From Pseudodesulfovibrio indicus (GTDB taxonomy: Bacteria; Desulfobacterota; Desulfovibrionia; Desulfovibrionales; Desulfovibrionaceae): a stretch of DNA of 64,000 nt. Within the stretch, counting starts at the first letter, position 1. Each line of letters begins with the position of its first letter. Below the pieces are notes generated by a model. It had not been told where the DNA came from and ran no database searches. It saw nothing but the letters and a program-made list of their open reading frames with translations. Shown in pieces: positions 53,893-62,497 of this stretch. The DNA is taken from positions 2,604,001-2,668,000 of the forward strand of contig NZ_CP014206.1 of NCBI RefSeq assembly GCF_001563225.1, written 5' to 3'. The translations under genes were made by a program, and so were the position numbers.

Positions 53893-53926
53893 AAAAGCCT
53901 GATTGGATTTCCAACCAGGCTTTTTT
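53893..53926. terminator. Bidirectional terminator between CgeB-like gene and rarA
   Basis: AAAAGCCTGATTGG / CCAACCAGGCTTTT (53893-53906/53911-53924), loop ATTT, one imperfect pair. U runs exist in both directions, serving the convergent genes. Confidence 0.85.
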
Positions 53927-53936
53927 CTTGATGAAT

Positions 53937-55160
53937 TTATCGCTGCTTTTTGAACTGGCGCAGCCAGGCGTTGAGTCTCGCCTCTTCGCCCTGATCCTTG
54001 GCGTGGTAGAATTTCCGGCCGGTCAGTTCGCTCGGCAGGTAGTCCTGATCCGCCCATCCCTTGGGGAAATTGTGCGGATAGAGGTAGCCCCGTCCGTACC
54101 CCCATTCCCGTTGCAGGGAGGAAGTGGCGTTGCGCAGGTGGAGCGGAACCGGCTTGGGGCCGTTCTCGCGGACCTCTTTCTGGGCCGTGCGGTAGGCCGC
54201 GTAGGTGGAGTTGCTCTTGGGCGCCAGGGCCAGGTACACGGCGGTCTGGGCCATGGGGATGAACCCCTCGGGCATGCCGATGGCCTCCACGGCCTGGTGG
54301 CAGGCCATGGCGTGGCTCAGGGCGTCGGGATCGCCCAGTCCCACGTCCTCCGAGGCCGAGATGATCAGCCGCCGGGTGACGAAGCGCGGGTCCTCGCCGC
54401 TCTCCAGCAGGCAGGCCAGGTAATAGAGGGCCGCGTCCGGGTCCGAGCCCCGAATGGACTTGATCAGGGCCGAAACCAGCTCGTAGTGAGAATCGCCGTC
54501 GCGGTCGCCCCGAACCACGATCTCCGGCAGGGACTCGCGCAGGCACTCCGGGCAGCGCCTGTCCTTGGGCAGCTGGGCGGTGTATTCCAGCAAATTCAGC
54601 AGGGTGCGCGCATCGCCCCCGGCCATGGCCGCGAGCATCTTGTGGCTGTCCTCCTCCAGTTCCACGTCCAGCTCCCTGGCCCCGCGCAGGGACACGTCCA
54701 TCAATTCTTCGCGGCTGAGCTGCCGCAGCCGCAGGACATGCAGCCGGGACAGAAGTTGGCGGGTGACGCTGAAGGAGGGGTTTTCGGTGGTGGTGGCCAG
54801 CAGGGTGATCTCGCCGGATTCCAGGATGGGCAGGAAGAAGTCCTGCTGTGCCTTGGAGAAGCGGTGCAGCTCGTCCAGAATGAGAATTTCCTGTCCGGGC
54901 AGCATCTTGCGCAGGGCGGTGAGCCCCGCTTCGGGCGCGCTCACGCGCAGAAATTTCTTGCCCGTCAGCTGGGCCAGGAGCAGGGCCAGGGTGGACTTGC
55001 CGCAGCCCGGAGGGCCGAACAGGAGCAGGCTCGGCATGCGCTTGGACTGGGCAAAGGCCTCGATCCGGTTGCGAATGTGGCTCTGGCCCACGAAATCGTC
55101 CAGGGAAGTCGGACGAATCCTGTCGGCAAGCGGTTGGCTTTCTTCAATTTCCAGTTTCAT
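53937..55160 (-). CDS. rarA: Replication-associated recombination protein RarA (MgsA), AAA+ ATPase
   Basis: 407 residues. It begins with RPTSLDDFVGQSHI, Walker A FGPPGCGKSTLALLL, Walker B EILILDELHRFSKAQQDFF, sensor region LLATTTENPSFSV, then the MgsA C-terminal domain (DPDAALYYLACLLESGEDPRFVTRRL). It acts at stalled replication forks. The start overlaps the rsmE stop by one base (TGATG). Confidence 0.95.
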   Translation of the reverse strand: MKLEIEESQPLADRIRPTSLDDFVGQSHIRNRIEAFAQSKRMPSLLLFGPPGCGKSTLALLLAQLTGKKFLRVSAPEAGLTALRKMLPGQEILILDELHRFSKAQQDFFLPILESGEITLLATTTENPSFSVTRQLLSRLHVLRLRQLSREELMDVSLRGARELDVELEEDSHKMLAAMAGGDARTLLNLLEYTAQLPKDRRCPECLRESLPEIVVRGDRDGDSHYELVSALIKSIRGSDPDAALYYLACLLESGEDPRFVTRRLIISASEDVGLGDPDALSHAMACHQAVEAIGMPEGFIPMAQTAVYLALAPKSNSTYAAYRTAQKEVRENGPKPVPLHLRNATSSLQREWGYGRGYLYPHNFPKGWADQDYLPSELTGRKFYHAKDQGEEARLNAWLRQFKKQR

Positions 55161-55894
55161 CAGCGATCCTGTTTTCCGTACATTGCGAGGCTCAGGCAGT
55201 AGGCTGCGGCGGTCTCCCAGCGGAGAATGGAACTGCCCAGCGTCACCGGCGCGAACCCGGCGTCGAGAAAACGGCGGGCCTCGTCAGGGTCAAAGCCGCC
55301 CTCGGGTCCGATTACTACAAGAGTGCGCCCTTTGGAAAGCATGGCGGGCGAGAGGGACATGGTCGCCTCCTCCGCCTCCCAGGCCAGGTAACAGCGGTCG
55401 AAACCCGCGGCTTTTTCGATCAGGGCGGCAGGGCCGGACACGGATTTCAGGAAGGGCAGGTGCACGGCCCCGCACTGCTTGGCGGCCTGGACGTACTTCT
55501 CGGTCCAGGTCTCCTTGGGATCGTCCGGGAGGCTGCCCTGGCTGCGGGCCGCTTGCCAGAAGATCACGCCATCCCCGCCGAGTTCAACGACTTTTTCAAG
55601 GAGGTAATCACGGCGCTTGGACTTGCCCCAGCCGATGGCCAGGGTCATCCCGGCCTGGGGCGCGGGATATTCGGCCAGCTCCACGGCCGTGAGCTCGGCG
55701 CGGTTCTTGCGCACGTCCACGACCTTGAACAGGCCATCGCGCCCTTGGCCGTCGAACAGGCGGACAGTCCGGTCCGGGCCGGTGCGCAGGATCGTCCCCA
55801 TGTGGCGCGCCTCGGGACCGCTCAAAACGACCGTGTCGCCGACAGCGTCGGGCCACTCGTCCGGGGACAGGAAAAAGGTGTTCAATCGCGCCAT
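55160..55894 (-). CDS. rsmE: 16S rRNA (U1498-N3) methyltransferase
   Basis: 244 residues. An N-terminal PUA-like part (LSGPEARHMGTILRTG) is followed by the SPOUT knot with VVIGPEGGFDPDEARRFLDAG and LGSSILRWETAAAYCLSLAMYG. Uses SAM. It starts a two-gene unit with rarA and is separated from lysA by a terminator. Confidence 0.95.
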   Translation of the reverse strand: MARLNTFFLSPDEWPDAVGDTVVLSGPEARHMGTILRTGPDRTVRLFDGQGRDGLFKVVDVRKNRAELTAVELAEYPAPQAGMTLAIGWGKSKRRDYLLEKVVELGGDGVIFWQAARSQGSLPDDPKETWTEKYVQAAKQCGAVHLPFLKSVSGPAALIEKAAGFDRCYLAWEAEEATMSLSPAMLSKGRTLVVIGPEGGFDPDEARRFLDAGFAPVTLGSSILRWETAAAYCLSLAMYGKQDR

Positions 55895-55906
55895 GGCAGG
55901 GACCTG

Positions 55907-55940
55907 AAAAAAAAGGGCCGGAGGCGAACCCCCGGCCCTT
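55907..55940 (-). terminator. Rho-independent terminator after lysA
   Basis: AAGGGCCGG-type arm (55913-) pairs with the CCCCGGCCCTT arm (-55940), with eight As on the plus strand giving a minus-strand U run. Confidence 0.85.
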
Positions 55941-55944
55941 TCCG

Positions 55945-57183
55945 TTAGAGTTCGTTCGCTATGAGATCCTCATACGTCTCGCGCTTCCTGGCGACAATGA
56001 CCTTGTCGCCGTCCACCAGCAGTTCGCAGGCGCGCGGCCTGGAGTTGTAGTTGGAGGACATGGTGAAGCCGTAGGCTCCGGCGGAGTAGAGGACCAGCCG
56101 CTCGCCCTGGTGGATCTCCGGCAGCTCGCGGTCGCGGGCCAGGAAGTCGCCGGACTCGCAGATGGGACCGACCACGTCGTATTCCTTGGGGTCGCGGAAA
56201 TGCGGCTCCACCTCTTCGATGCGGTGGTAGGAGCCGTACAGGCTGGGCCGGACCAGGTCGTTCATGGCCCCGTCCACTATGAGGAAGTTCTTGGAAGGGT
56301 TGGACTTGGTGTAGACCACTTTGGTGATCAATACGCCCGAATTGCCCGCAATGACCCGGCCGGGTTCCAGGATGACCTTCAACGGCAGGGACTTGAGCTT
56401 TTCGCTCAGCGCCTTGCCGAACTCGGTGGGGTGGGGCGGCTCTTCCTCGTTGTAGGGGATGCCCAGGCCGCCGCCCAGGTCGAGGAATTTGATCTCGATC
56501 CCGAATGTCTTGAGCTTCTCGTAAAAATTCAACAACTTGTCCAAAGCCTCAAGGAACGGCTCTATGGAGGTCAGCTGGGACCCGATGTGGCAGTCCATGC
56601 CCACCGGCTCGATGTTGTCCATCTCGGCGGCCATCTTGTACGCCTTCATGGACAATTCGATGTCCAGGCCGAACTTGTTCTTCTGCATGCCGGTGGAGAT
56701 GTACGGATGGGTCTGCGGGTCCACGTCCGGATTGATGCGGAAGCTGACCCGTGCCTTGGTACCCATCTCGCCGGCCACCTGGTTGATGCGTTCCAGCTCG
56801 GCCAGGGACTCGACGTTGAACATCAGGATGCGGGCCTCCAGGGCCTCGCGGATCTCCGAGTCGCGCTTGCCCACGCCGGAGTAGACGATGCGGCTCGGGT
56901 CCACGCCCGCCTGAAGCGCGCGGTAGAGTTCGCCGCCGGACACGATGTCCATGCCCGCGCCCTCGGCGGCCAGGAGCTTGAGGACGGACAGGTTGGAGTT
57001 GGCCTTGACCGAAAAGCAGGTCAGGTGATCCAGCTCGTCGAAGGCGGAGTCAAAGGCGTGAAAATGCCTCCGGAAGGTGGCTGCGGAATAGAGATAGAGC
57101 GGGGTGCCGTACTGTTCCGCCAATTCGGTGACGCTCACCTCTTCGGCAAAAAGCACGCCGTCACGGTATTCAAAATGATGCAT
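55945..57183 (-). CDS. lysA: Diaminopimelate decarboxylase
   Basis: 412 residues. PLP Lys in TCFSVKANSNLSVL; SGGELYRALQAG; DCHIGSQLTSIEPFLEA; ILEPGRVIAGNSG; the active-site Cys of VGPICESGDFLARDRE; final AYGFTMSSNYNSRPRACELLV. It makes lysine from meso-diaminopimelate. AGGAGAT lies upstream of the ATG. About 92 bases, AT-rich, separate it from the lipoprotein gene and may hold a promoter. Confidence 0.97.
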   Translation of the reverse strand: MHHFEYRDGVLFAEEVSVTELAEQYGTPLYLYSAATFRRHFHAFDSAFDELDHLTCFSVKANSNLSVLKLLAAEGAGMDIVSGGELYRALQAGVDPSRIVYSGVGKRDSEIREALEARILMFNVESLAELERINQVAGEMGTKARVSFRINPDVDPQTHPYISTGMQKNKFGLDIELSMKAYKMAAEMDNIEPVGMDCHIGSQLTSIEPFLEALDKLLNFYEKLKTFGIEIKFLDLGGGLGIPYNEEEPPHPTEFGKALSEKLKSLPLKVILEPGRVIAGNSGVLITKVVYTKSNPSKNFLIVDGAMNDLVRPSLYGSYHRIEEVEPHFRDPKEYDVVGPICESGDFLARDRELPEIHQGERLVLYSAGAYGFTMSSNYNSRPRACELLVDGDKVIVARKRETYEDLIANEL

Positions 57184-57275
57184 GGTGTGATCGATCTCCT
57201 GATAGTGGTATATGGGGATCAGTACGCTGTATCAAACAGTATCATCCAATACTTTTACGATATAAAAGCCGCCGG

Positions 57276-57722
57276 CTAGGGCTCTGCCACATAGACATCG
57301 GTGTATTCGAGGGGCATGGACGGCAGCTCGCTCTTGCCGGAGACCCTGAAACGGTATTCCACGCCCGGCTCCATGCCGCACATGCCCAGGTTGAGATAGT
57401 TGCCCTCAAGCCTGAAACCGTCCTGGCCGCGGGTGAAATGCTCTGCCGCGCGGGGCACGAACGGGCAACCCTCGCACCCCTGGTCGTCGGCGGAACCGAC
57501 CGGCTCGTAGAGGATGCTGGCGCGCCACAAGCGGTTCACCGCGCCCTTGACCATGACCTGCACGGCCAGGCAGTCATCCTGGCGAGTGGCCTGGGTGACG
57601 GAAAGGGTGAAGGCGTCTTCGCTGGAGACGGCGGAAGGCCATTTCTTGCGGCCCAGGGCGCACCCGGCGAACACGGCCAAACCAAAGGCGAGCAGGAGAA
57701 AGAGAGCAACGGGTCTGCGCAT
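57276..57722 (-). CDS. Putative lipoprotein, unknown function
   Basis: 148 residues from ATG 57722. Signal peptide MRRPVALFLLLAFGLAVFAG with a lipobox-type AGC at residues 19-21. The mature part contains CEGCPFVPRAAEHFTRG and a CGMEPGVEYRFRVSGKSE stretch resembling a fibronectin-type or beta-sandwich fold. It should be anchored in a membrane. It starts two bases after the mutS stop and so may be cotranscribed with it. Confidence 0.75.
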   Translation of the reverse strand: MRRPVALFLLLAFGLAVFAGCALGRKKWPSAVSSEDAFTLSVTQATRQDDCLAVQVMVKGAVNRLWRASILYEPVGSADDQGCEGCPFVPRAAEHFTRGQDGFRLEGNYLNLGMCGMEPGVEYRFRVSGKSELPSMPLEYTDVYVAEP

Positions 57723-57724
57723 GG

Positions 57725-60354
57725 TTATTCCTTGATCATGTCCTTCCACTGGTTGAGCAGCATCAGGGCCTGAATGGGCGTCATTCCGTCCACGTCCAGC
57801 TCCGTGAGCTGGGTGATGATCGGATGCTCGCACAGCTCCCGGTCGATCTTGATGGGCGGCGCGCCGAATCCGGGCAGCAGGGTCTGCGAGGCCCGGTCAA
57901 CGGCTCCCTTTGCCTGCGTATCCTGCGATTTTTCTTCGAGCTTCGCAAGGATTTCCCTGGCGCGGTCCACCACGGGGCGCGGCACGCCCGCGAGCTTGGC
58001 CACTTCGATGCCGTAGCTGCGGTCGGCGGGGCCGGGGACAAGCCTCCGTAAAAACACGATATCCCCCTTCCATTCCTTGACCGCGATGTTCAGGTTGCGC
58101 AGCCCCGGAATCTTGCCCTCCAGGCCGGTCAGCTCGTGGTAGTGGGTGGCGAACAGGGTGCGCACCGAGCCGCCCGCGCGGGCGGCCAGCTCCTCGACAA
58201 CGGCCCAGGCCAGCGACAGTCCGTCGTAGGTGCTGGTCCCGCGCCCGATCTCGTCGAGGATGACCAGGCTGCGGCGGGTGGCCTGGCGCAGGATGCGCGC
58301 GGTCTCGGTCATCTCGACCATGAAGGTCGAATGGCCCTGGGCCAGGTTGTCCGAGGCCCCCACGCGGGAAAAGACGCGGTCCGCCAGCCCGATGCGGGCC
58401 TTGTTGGCCGGGACGAAGGAGCCGATCTGGGCCATGATGGTCAGGATGGCCACCTGGCGCAGGACCGTGGACTTACCGGCCATGTTCGGGCCGGTGATGA
58501 GCAGGATGCGGCGCTCATCGTCCATGCGGAGGTCGCCGGGGATGTAGTTCGACGCGCCCATGGCCGCCTCGACCGCCGGGTGGCGTCCCTGTTCGATCTC
58601 GATCTCCAACCCCTCGTGCAGCTCCGGGCGGCACCATTCGTTGACCCGGGCGGCCTCGGCAAGTCCCTGCCAGTAATCCAGGGAGGCGACCATGTCGGCC
58701 ATGAACAGGAACCGGGCGCGGGCCTGGGCCAGTCGCTCGCGCAGCTCCTGGAAAAGACGGTATTCCAAACTCTTGCGCTCTTCGGACGCGGATATGATCC
58801 GGTCCTCCATCTCCTTGAGTTCCGGGGTGATGTAGCGCTCGCTGTTGACCAGTGTCTGGCGGCGGATGAAGTGGTCCGGGACCTGGCCCTTGTACGCCTT
58901 GGAGACCTCGAAATAATAGCCGAAGACCTTGTTGAAGCCGAGCTTGAGCTTGGGGATGGCCGTGCGCGAGACCTCAGCCTGGTGCAGTTCGCGAAGCTTG
59001 TCCTCGCCGTGCTCGTTCAGCTCGATCAGATCGTCGAGCACCGGGTCGTATCCCTTGCGGAACAGGCCGCCGTCCGTGATCACCGGAGGGGGGAGTCCAC
59101 CAGGGCGTCGTCCAGAACCGTGCGCAGGTCCTCCATGGCGTCCCATTTGGAGAAGATCCGCTTCAACTCCGGGGCCTGGTCCAGCTCCTCTTCGCGCAGC
59201 AGGTCGCGGAGCAGGGGAAGCATGGTCAGGCTGCGGCGCAGGGCAATGAAATCCTTGGGATTCGCTCGGCCGAGGAAGATGCGGGTGGAGAGCCGCTCCA
59301 GGTCGTAGACCGAGTCCAGGCCGTGGCGGATGTCCGCGCGCAGCCGGTCGCGCCCGTGCAGGAAGGCGACGCACTCCAGGGTCTTTTCGATGGGGGTGGA
59401 CTGTCTCCACGGTTGGCGCAGCCGGGCCTCCAGCAACCGCCCGCCCATGGGAGTCATGGTGCGATCCATGACCTGCCACAGGGTTCCGGACCCCGTCTTG
59501 CCGTCAAGCCTGCGGAATATTTCGAGATTGCGTTCCGTGACCTCGTCCAGCAAGAGGTGTTTGCCCAGGTTCAGAGGCTTGAACTCGCCCAGGTGGCCGA
59601 ACTCTCCCTTCTGGGTCTGGTCGAGGTAGGTGAGCAGCGCGCCGCACGCCCGGACCAGCTCGTTCTTGCCTGCCAGGCCGAGGCTTTCGAGGTCCACTGC
59701 GTGCTGGGCCTCAAGGATGCGGTTTCGGCCCTGCGCCAGGTCAAAGAACGCGCCGGGGGCCAGGGGCGTGACCTGGTCCGCGAGGTCGGAAAACTGGGAC
59801 GGGACCTTCACGCCCTGAGGCAGGAGCAATTCGCTCGGGTTGATCTTGACCATCCACTGCCACAGCTCGGGCTCGCGGCGGCTGTGCAGGCCGGACCACT
59901 GGCCGGTGGAGAAGTCGAGCCAGGCGATGCCGCCCGCGTCCTTGGCCGCGTCCCAATAGAACGCGCCCAAATAGTTGTTGGCCTTGGATTTCAGGTTGGA
60001 GTCCTCGACCACGGTGCCGGGCGTGAGCACGCGGGTCACGTCGCGCTTGACCAGTCCCTTGGCCTCCCTGGGGTCCTCCACCTGGTCGCAGATGGCGATC
60101 CTGTACCCCTTGTCGAGCAGCTGGCTCAGATACGGCTCCACCGAGTGGTGGGGCATGCCGCACATGGGGATGGGGTTCTCGTCGTTGGGATTGCGGCTGG
60201 TCAGGGCGATTTGGACCGCGCGCGAGACGATCTCGGCGTCCTCGAAGAACAATTCGTAGAAGTCGCCCATGCGGAAAAAGAGCAGGCAGCCTGGGTGCTC
60301 CTCCTTGAAACGGAGGTACTGCTCAAGCATGGGGGTCAGTTTTTTCTGTGCCAC
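57725..60354 (-). pseudogene. mutS: DNA mismatch repair protein MutS, frameshifted at a C6 run
   Basis: The first frame (60354 to 59080) holds the N-terminal mismatch-binding domain with FRMGDFYELFFEDAE and runs to DDALVDSPLR, then stops. The rest (PPVITDGGLFRKGYD on) is in another frame, with Walker A GPNMAGKSTVLRQ, Walker B DEIGRGTSTYDG and FATHYHELTGLEG, ending MIKE at 57725. Inserting one C into the six-C run (plus-strand G 59088-59093) restores one continuous frame of about 876 residues, a normal MutS length. Either the base is missing from the assembly or the strain is a genuine mutator. Upstream: lapB, ten bases away. Confidence 0.9.
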
Positions 60355-60363
60355 GGTATCGGA

Positions 60364-61509
60364 TTATTCTGTGATGTCGGTCCTGAAGGAGATGGAATGC
60401 CAACTGCGGCAGCGCGGGCAGTTGAAAAATATCTGATCCCGCTTCAGGCCGCAGTTGCGGCAGAAGAAGCGGCGCACGTTCCTGGCCCGGTCGAGGAAAA
60501 AGGAGAGCTGTTCCTTGAAGAAGGGCGTCAGGGTCTGGTCCGCGCGCGAAAGCTCGAACAGCTCGAGCCGGGCCAGCCAGAAATCGGACTTGAGCATCAG
60601 CGCCTTCTCGAACCACGAGCGGGCGTTGTCCAGGTCGTCGATGCGCAGCTGGAGCAGACCGCCGTAATAGAGCAGGAGGACGTCCGGCTCCTGGGTCTCG
60701 ATGACCGGCAGGAGCGCCTTGACCAGCTTCTCCTCCGAACACGACTTGGACCATTCGGTCTCTTCCCCGAAGGAGGATTCCCTGGCCTTGGCCGCCTGGT
60801 TCAGGGCGGTCAGCAGTCCCTCGAACAGCACGAAGCGCAGTTCGGGAGCCACCTGAGCCATGGCCTGTCCCAGAATATCGGCAACCTTGGCCGCGCTGCC
60901 CGCCTTGAACGCCTGGGTGAGCTGCTCCAGCCACGCCTCGATGGCGCCGGGATAGGCCCGGATGGCGTGGCGCAGGGAGCGGTTGCCCTGGGAGACGTTG
61001 CCCTCGGCGAAACGGTCCTTGGCGAACCGGACCAGGTAGTGGGCCTGGGGCAGGGGCAGGTCGAGCTGGCCGTAGGATTCGGCGGCCTTTTCGTAATCGC
61101 CGCGCTCGGCGGTCAGCCGGGCCATTTCGCGATGGATGGAGACCGGGTCCTGGCCAAGGGAGCGGGCCTCCTGGAACGCCTTTTCCGCGCGGTCCAGGAA
61201 CCCTGCCCGGCGGAAATCGCGGCCCAGCTCGAACCAGGCCCGGGCCTTGAACTCGCGGTCCAGGCCCGGCCTGACGATGAGGCTGTTTCTGATCTGGATG
61301 GCGCGCTCGATCTCTCCCTGGGAGCGGTAGAGACTGCCGAGCGCGAGGTAGATTTCAACCGCTTCGGGGTCGTTCTGAACGACCTTGCTGAGCTCCTCGA
61401 TGGCCGCGCGGGTGTCCTGCACGGGCAAAGACTCGCCCCCCGAGGCCGTGCGGGCGGCCCGATCGTCGAAGCTCTGCGTCTTCTTGCGGTTGAACAGACT
61501 CCAGCCCAT
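60364..61509 (-). CDS. TPR / rubredoxin-like protein, LapB (YciM)-like
   Basis: 381 residues. TPR repeats run from about residue 35 (ELSKVVQNDPEAVEIYLALG) to about 330. The C-terminal rubredoxin-like knuckle is CRNCGLKRDQIFFNCPRC, as in LapB. In E. coli LapB guides FtsH to degrade LpxC and balance LPS synthesis. It lacks the N-terminal membrane helix of E. coli LapB, beginning MGWSLFNRKK. The lapA-like gene lies nine bases upstream, the same pairing as in enterobacteria. Confidence 0.88.
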   Translation of the reverse strand: MGWSLFNRKKTQSFDDRAARTASGGESLPVQDTRAAIEELSKVVQNDPEAVEIYLALGSLYRSQGEIERAIQIRNSLIVRPGLDREFKARAWFELGRDFRRAGFLDRAEKAFQEARSLGQDPVSIHREMARLTAERGDYEKAAESYGQLDLPLPQAHYLVRFAKDRFAEGNVSQGNRSLRHAIRAYPGAIEAWLEQLTQAFKAGSAAKVADILGQAMAQVAPELRFVLFEGLLTALNQAAKARESSFGEETEWSKSCSEEKLVKALLPVIETQEPDVLLLYYGGLLQLRIDDLDNARSWFEKALMLKSDFWLARLELFELSRADQTLTPFFKEQLSFFLDRARNVRRFFCRNCGLKRDQIFFNCPRCRSWHSISFRTDITE

Positions 61510-61517
61510 AGCGATAC

Positions 61518-61871
61518 CTAGGCGTTATCCTCGTCCTTCACTTCGGAGTAGGGACGGTCTTCGCTCAGGGGCATGTTGCGCAGGGAGTTCAGTTCCTGCT
61601 CCAGGCTGGCCATGCGGGTGCGGCACTCCTTGAGCTTGGCGGAGGAACGGAACTTGTCCACCGCGAAGTAGATCAGGGTCATCACGGAGCCGGCCATGAA
61701 GGCGGCCAGGATGAGCACGCCGAAGGGCAGGGGGATGGAGTGCAGGGTGGCGACGTAGGGGATGTTCAGGATCAGAGTCAGTTCCTGTAGCAGGACGTCG
61801 TTGTTCTGACTGAAGAACAGGATGGCAAAGACGAAAAGAGCCAACAGAAACAGGACTTTGATAAAACGCAT
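61518..61871 (-). CDS. LapA-domain membrane protein
   Basis: 117 residues. Two hydrophobic segments (FIKVLFLLALFVFAILFF and PFGVLILAAFMAGSVMTLIYF) with a cytoplasmic coiled-coil tail (ECRTRMASLEQELNSL). This matches LapA, the small inner-membrane partner of LapB in LPS assembly control. It precedes the lapB-like gene, and may supply the membrane anchor that LapB lacks here. Confidence 0.88.
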   Translation of the reverse strand: MRFIKVLFLLALFVFAILFFSQNNDVLLQELTLILNIPYVATLHSIPLPFGVLILAAFMAGSVMTLIYFAVDKFRSSAKLKECRTRMASLEQELNSLRNMPLSEDRPYSEVKDEDNA

Positions 61872-61881
61872 ATACTTCTCC

Positions 61882-62370
61882 TTAAGCAGTTATTTCATCA
61901 AACAGCGGCTTGAGGCGGCTGTAGGTTGAATGCAGGTGTTCGGGGATGACCGTGGTCTCACCGAAGACGGCCATGAACGATGCGTCCCCGTTCCAGCGGG
62001 GGACTATCTGGAAATGCATGTGCTGGGCAATGCCCGCACCCGCAGCTTCGCCAAGGTTCAGGCCCATGTTTATCCCTTGGGGATGAAAGGCCTTTTCCAA
62101 AATTTCGGTGCAGCGTCTGATCCACTGCATGCAGTCGTTGGCCTCTTCCGGCGAGAGGTCCGTCAGATGGCTCACGTGCTTGTAGGGCGTGACCATCAAA
62201 TGTCCGTTGTTGTAGGGAAATTTGTTCATGATCACGAAGCAGTGCTCGCCGCGGGCCAGAACGCACCGCTCCTCGTCCTCGTCCGTGTGTTCCGGGATGC
62301 AGAAGACGCATTCCTCCGGCTTGGGACCAAGTATGTAATCAAGACGCCAGGGCGCCCACAAGACATCCAT
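61882..62370 (-). CDS. HIT-domain protein (Ap4A phosphorylase / hydrolase-like)
   Basis: 162 residues from ATG 62370. A CVFC motif near residue 20, and the histidine triad QHMHFQIVPRW near residue 125, with NNGHLMVTPYKHVSHLTDL before it. It likely acts on nucleotide-phosphate bonds such as Ap4A. The start lies downstream of the nucleotidyltransferase gene and 10 bases before lapA. Confidence 0.9.
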   Translation of the reverse strand: MDVLWAPWRLDYILGPKPEECVFCIPEHTDEDEERCVLARGEHCFVIMNKFPYNNGHLMVTPYKHVSHLTDLSPEEANDCMQWIRRCTEILEKAFHPQGINMGLNLGEAAGAGIAQHMHFQIVPRWNGDASFMAVFGETTVIPEHLHSTYSRLKPLFDEITA

Positions 62371-62497
62371 TGTTCGACTTCCGTTCCGGTTTACGGCCCG
62401 CAGGGCCACTTCGCGTCCCCCGAATGCGGGCGGCGCACTCCAATCAACATCCTGATTTTCTACACGGCTTGCACTCCGAGGGCAAGGGGGAAAGCCG

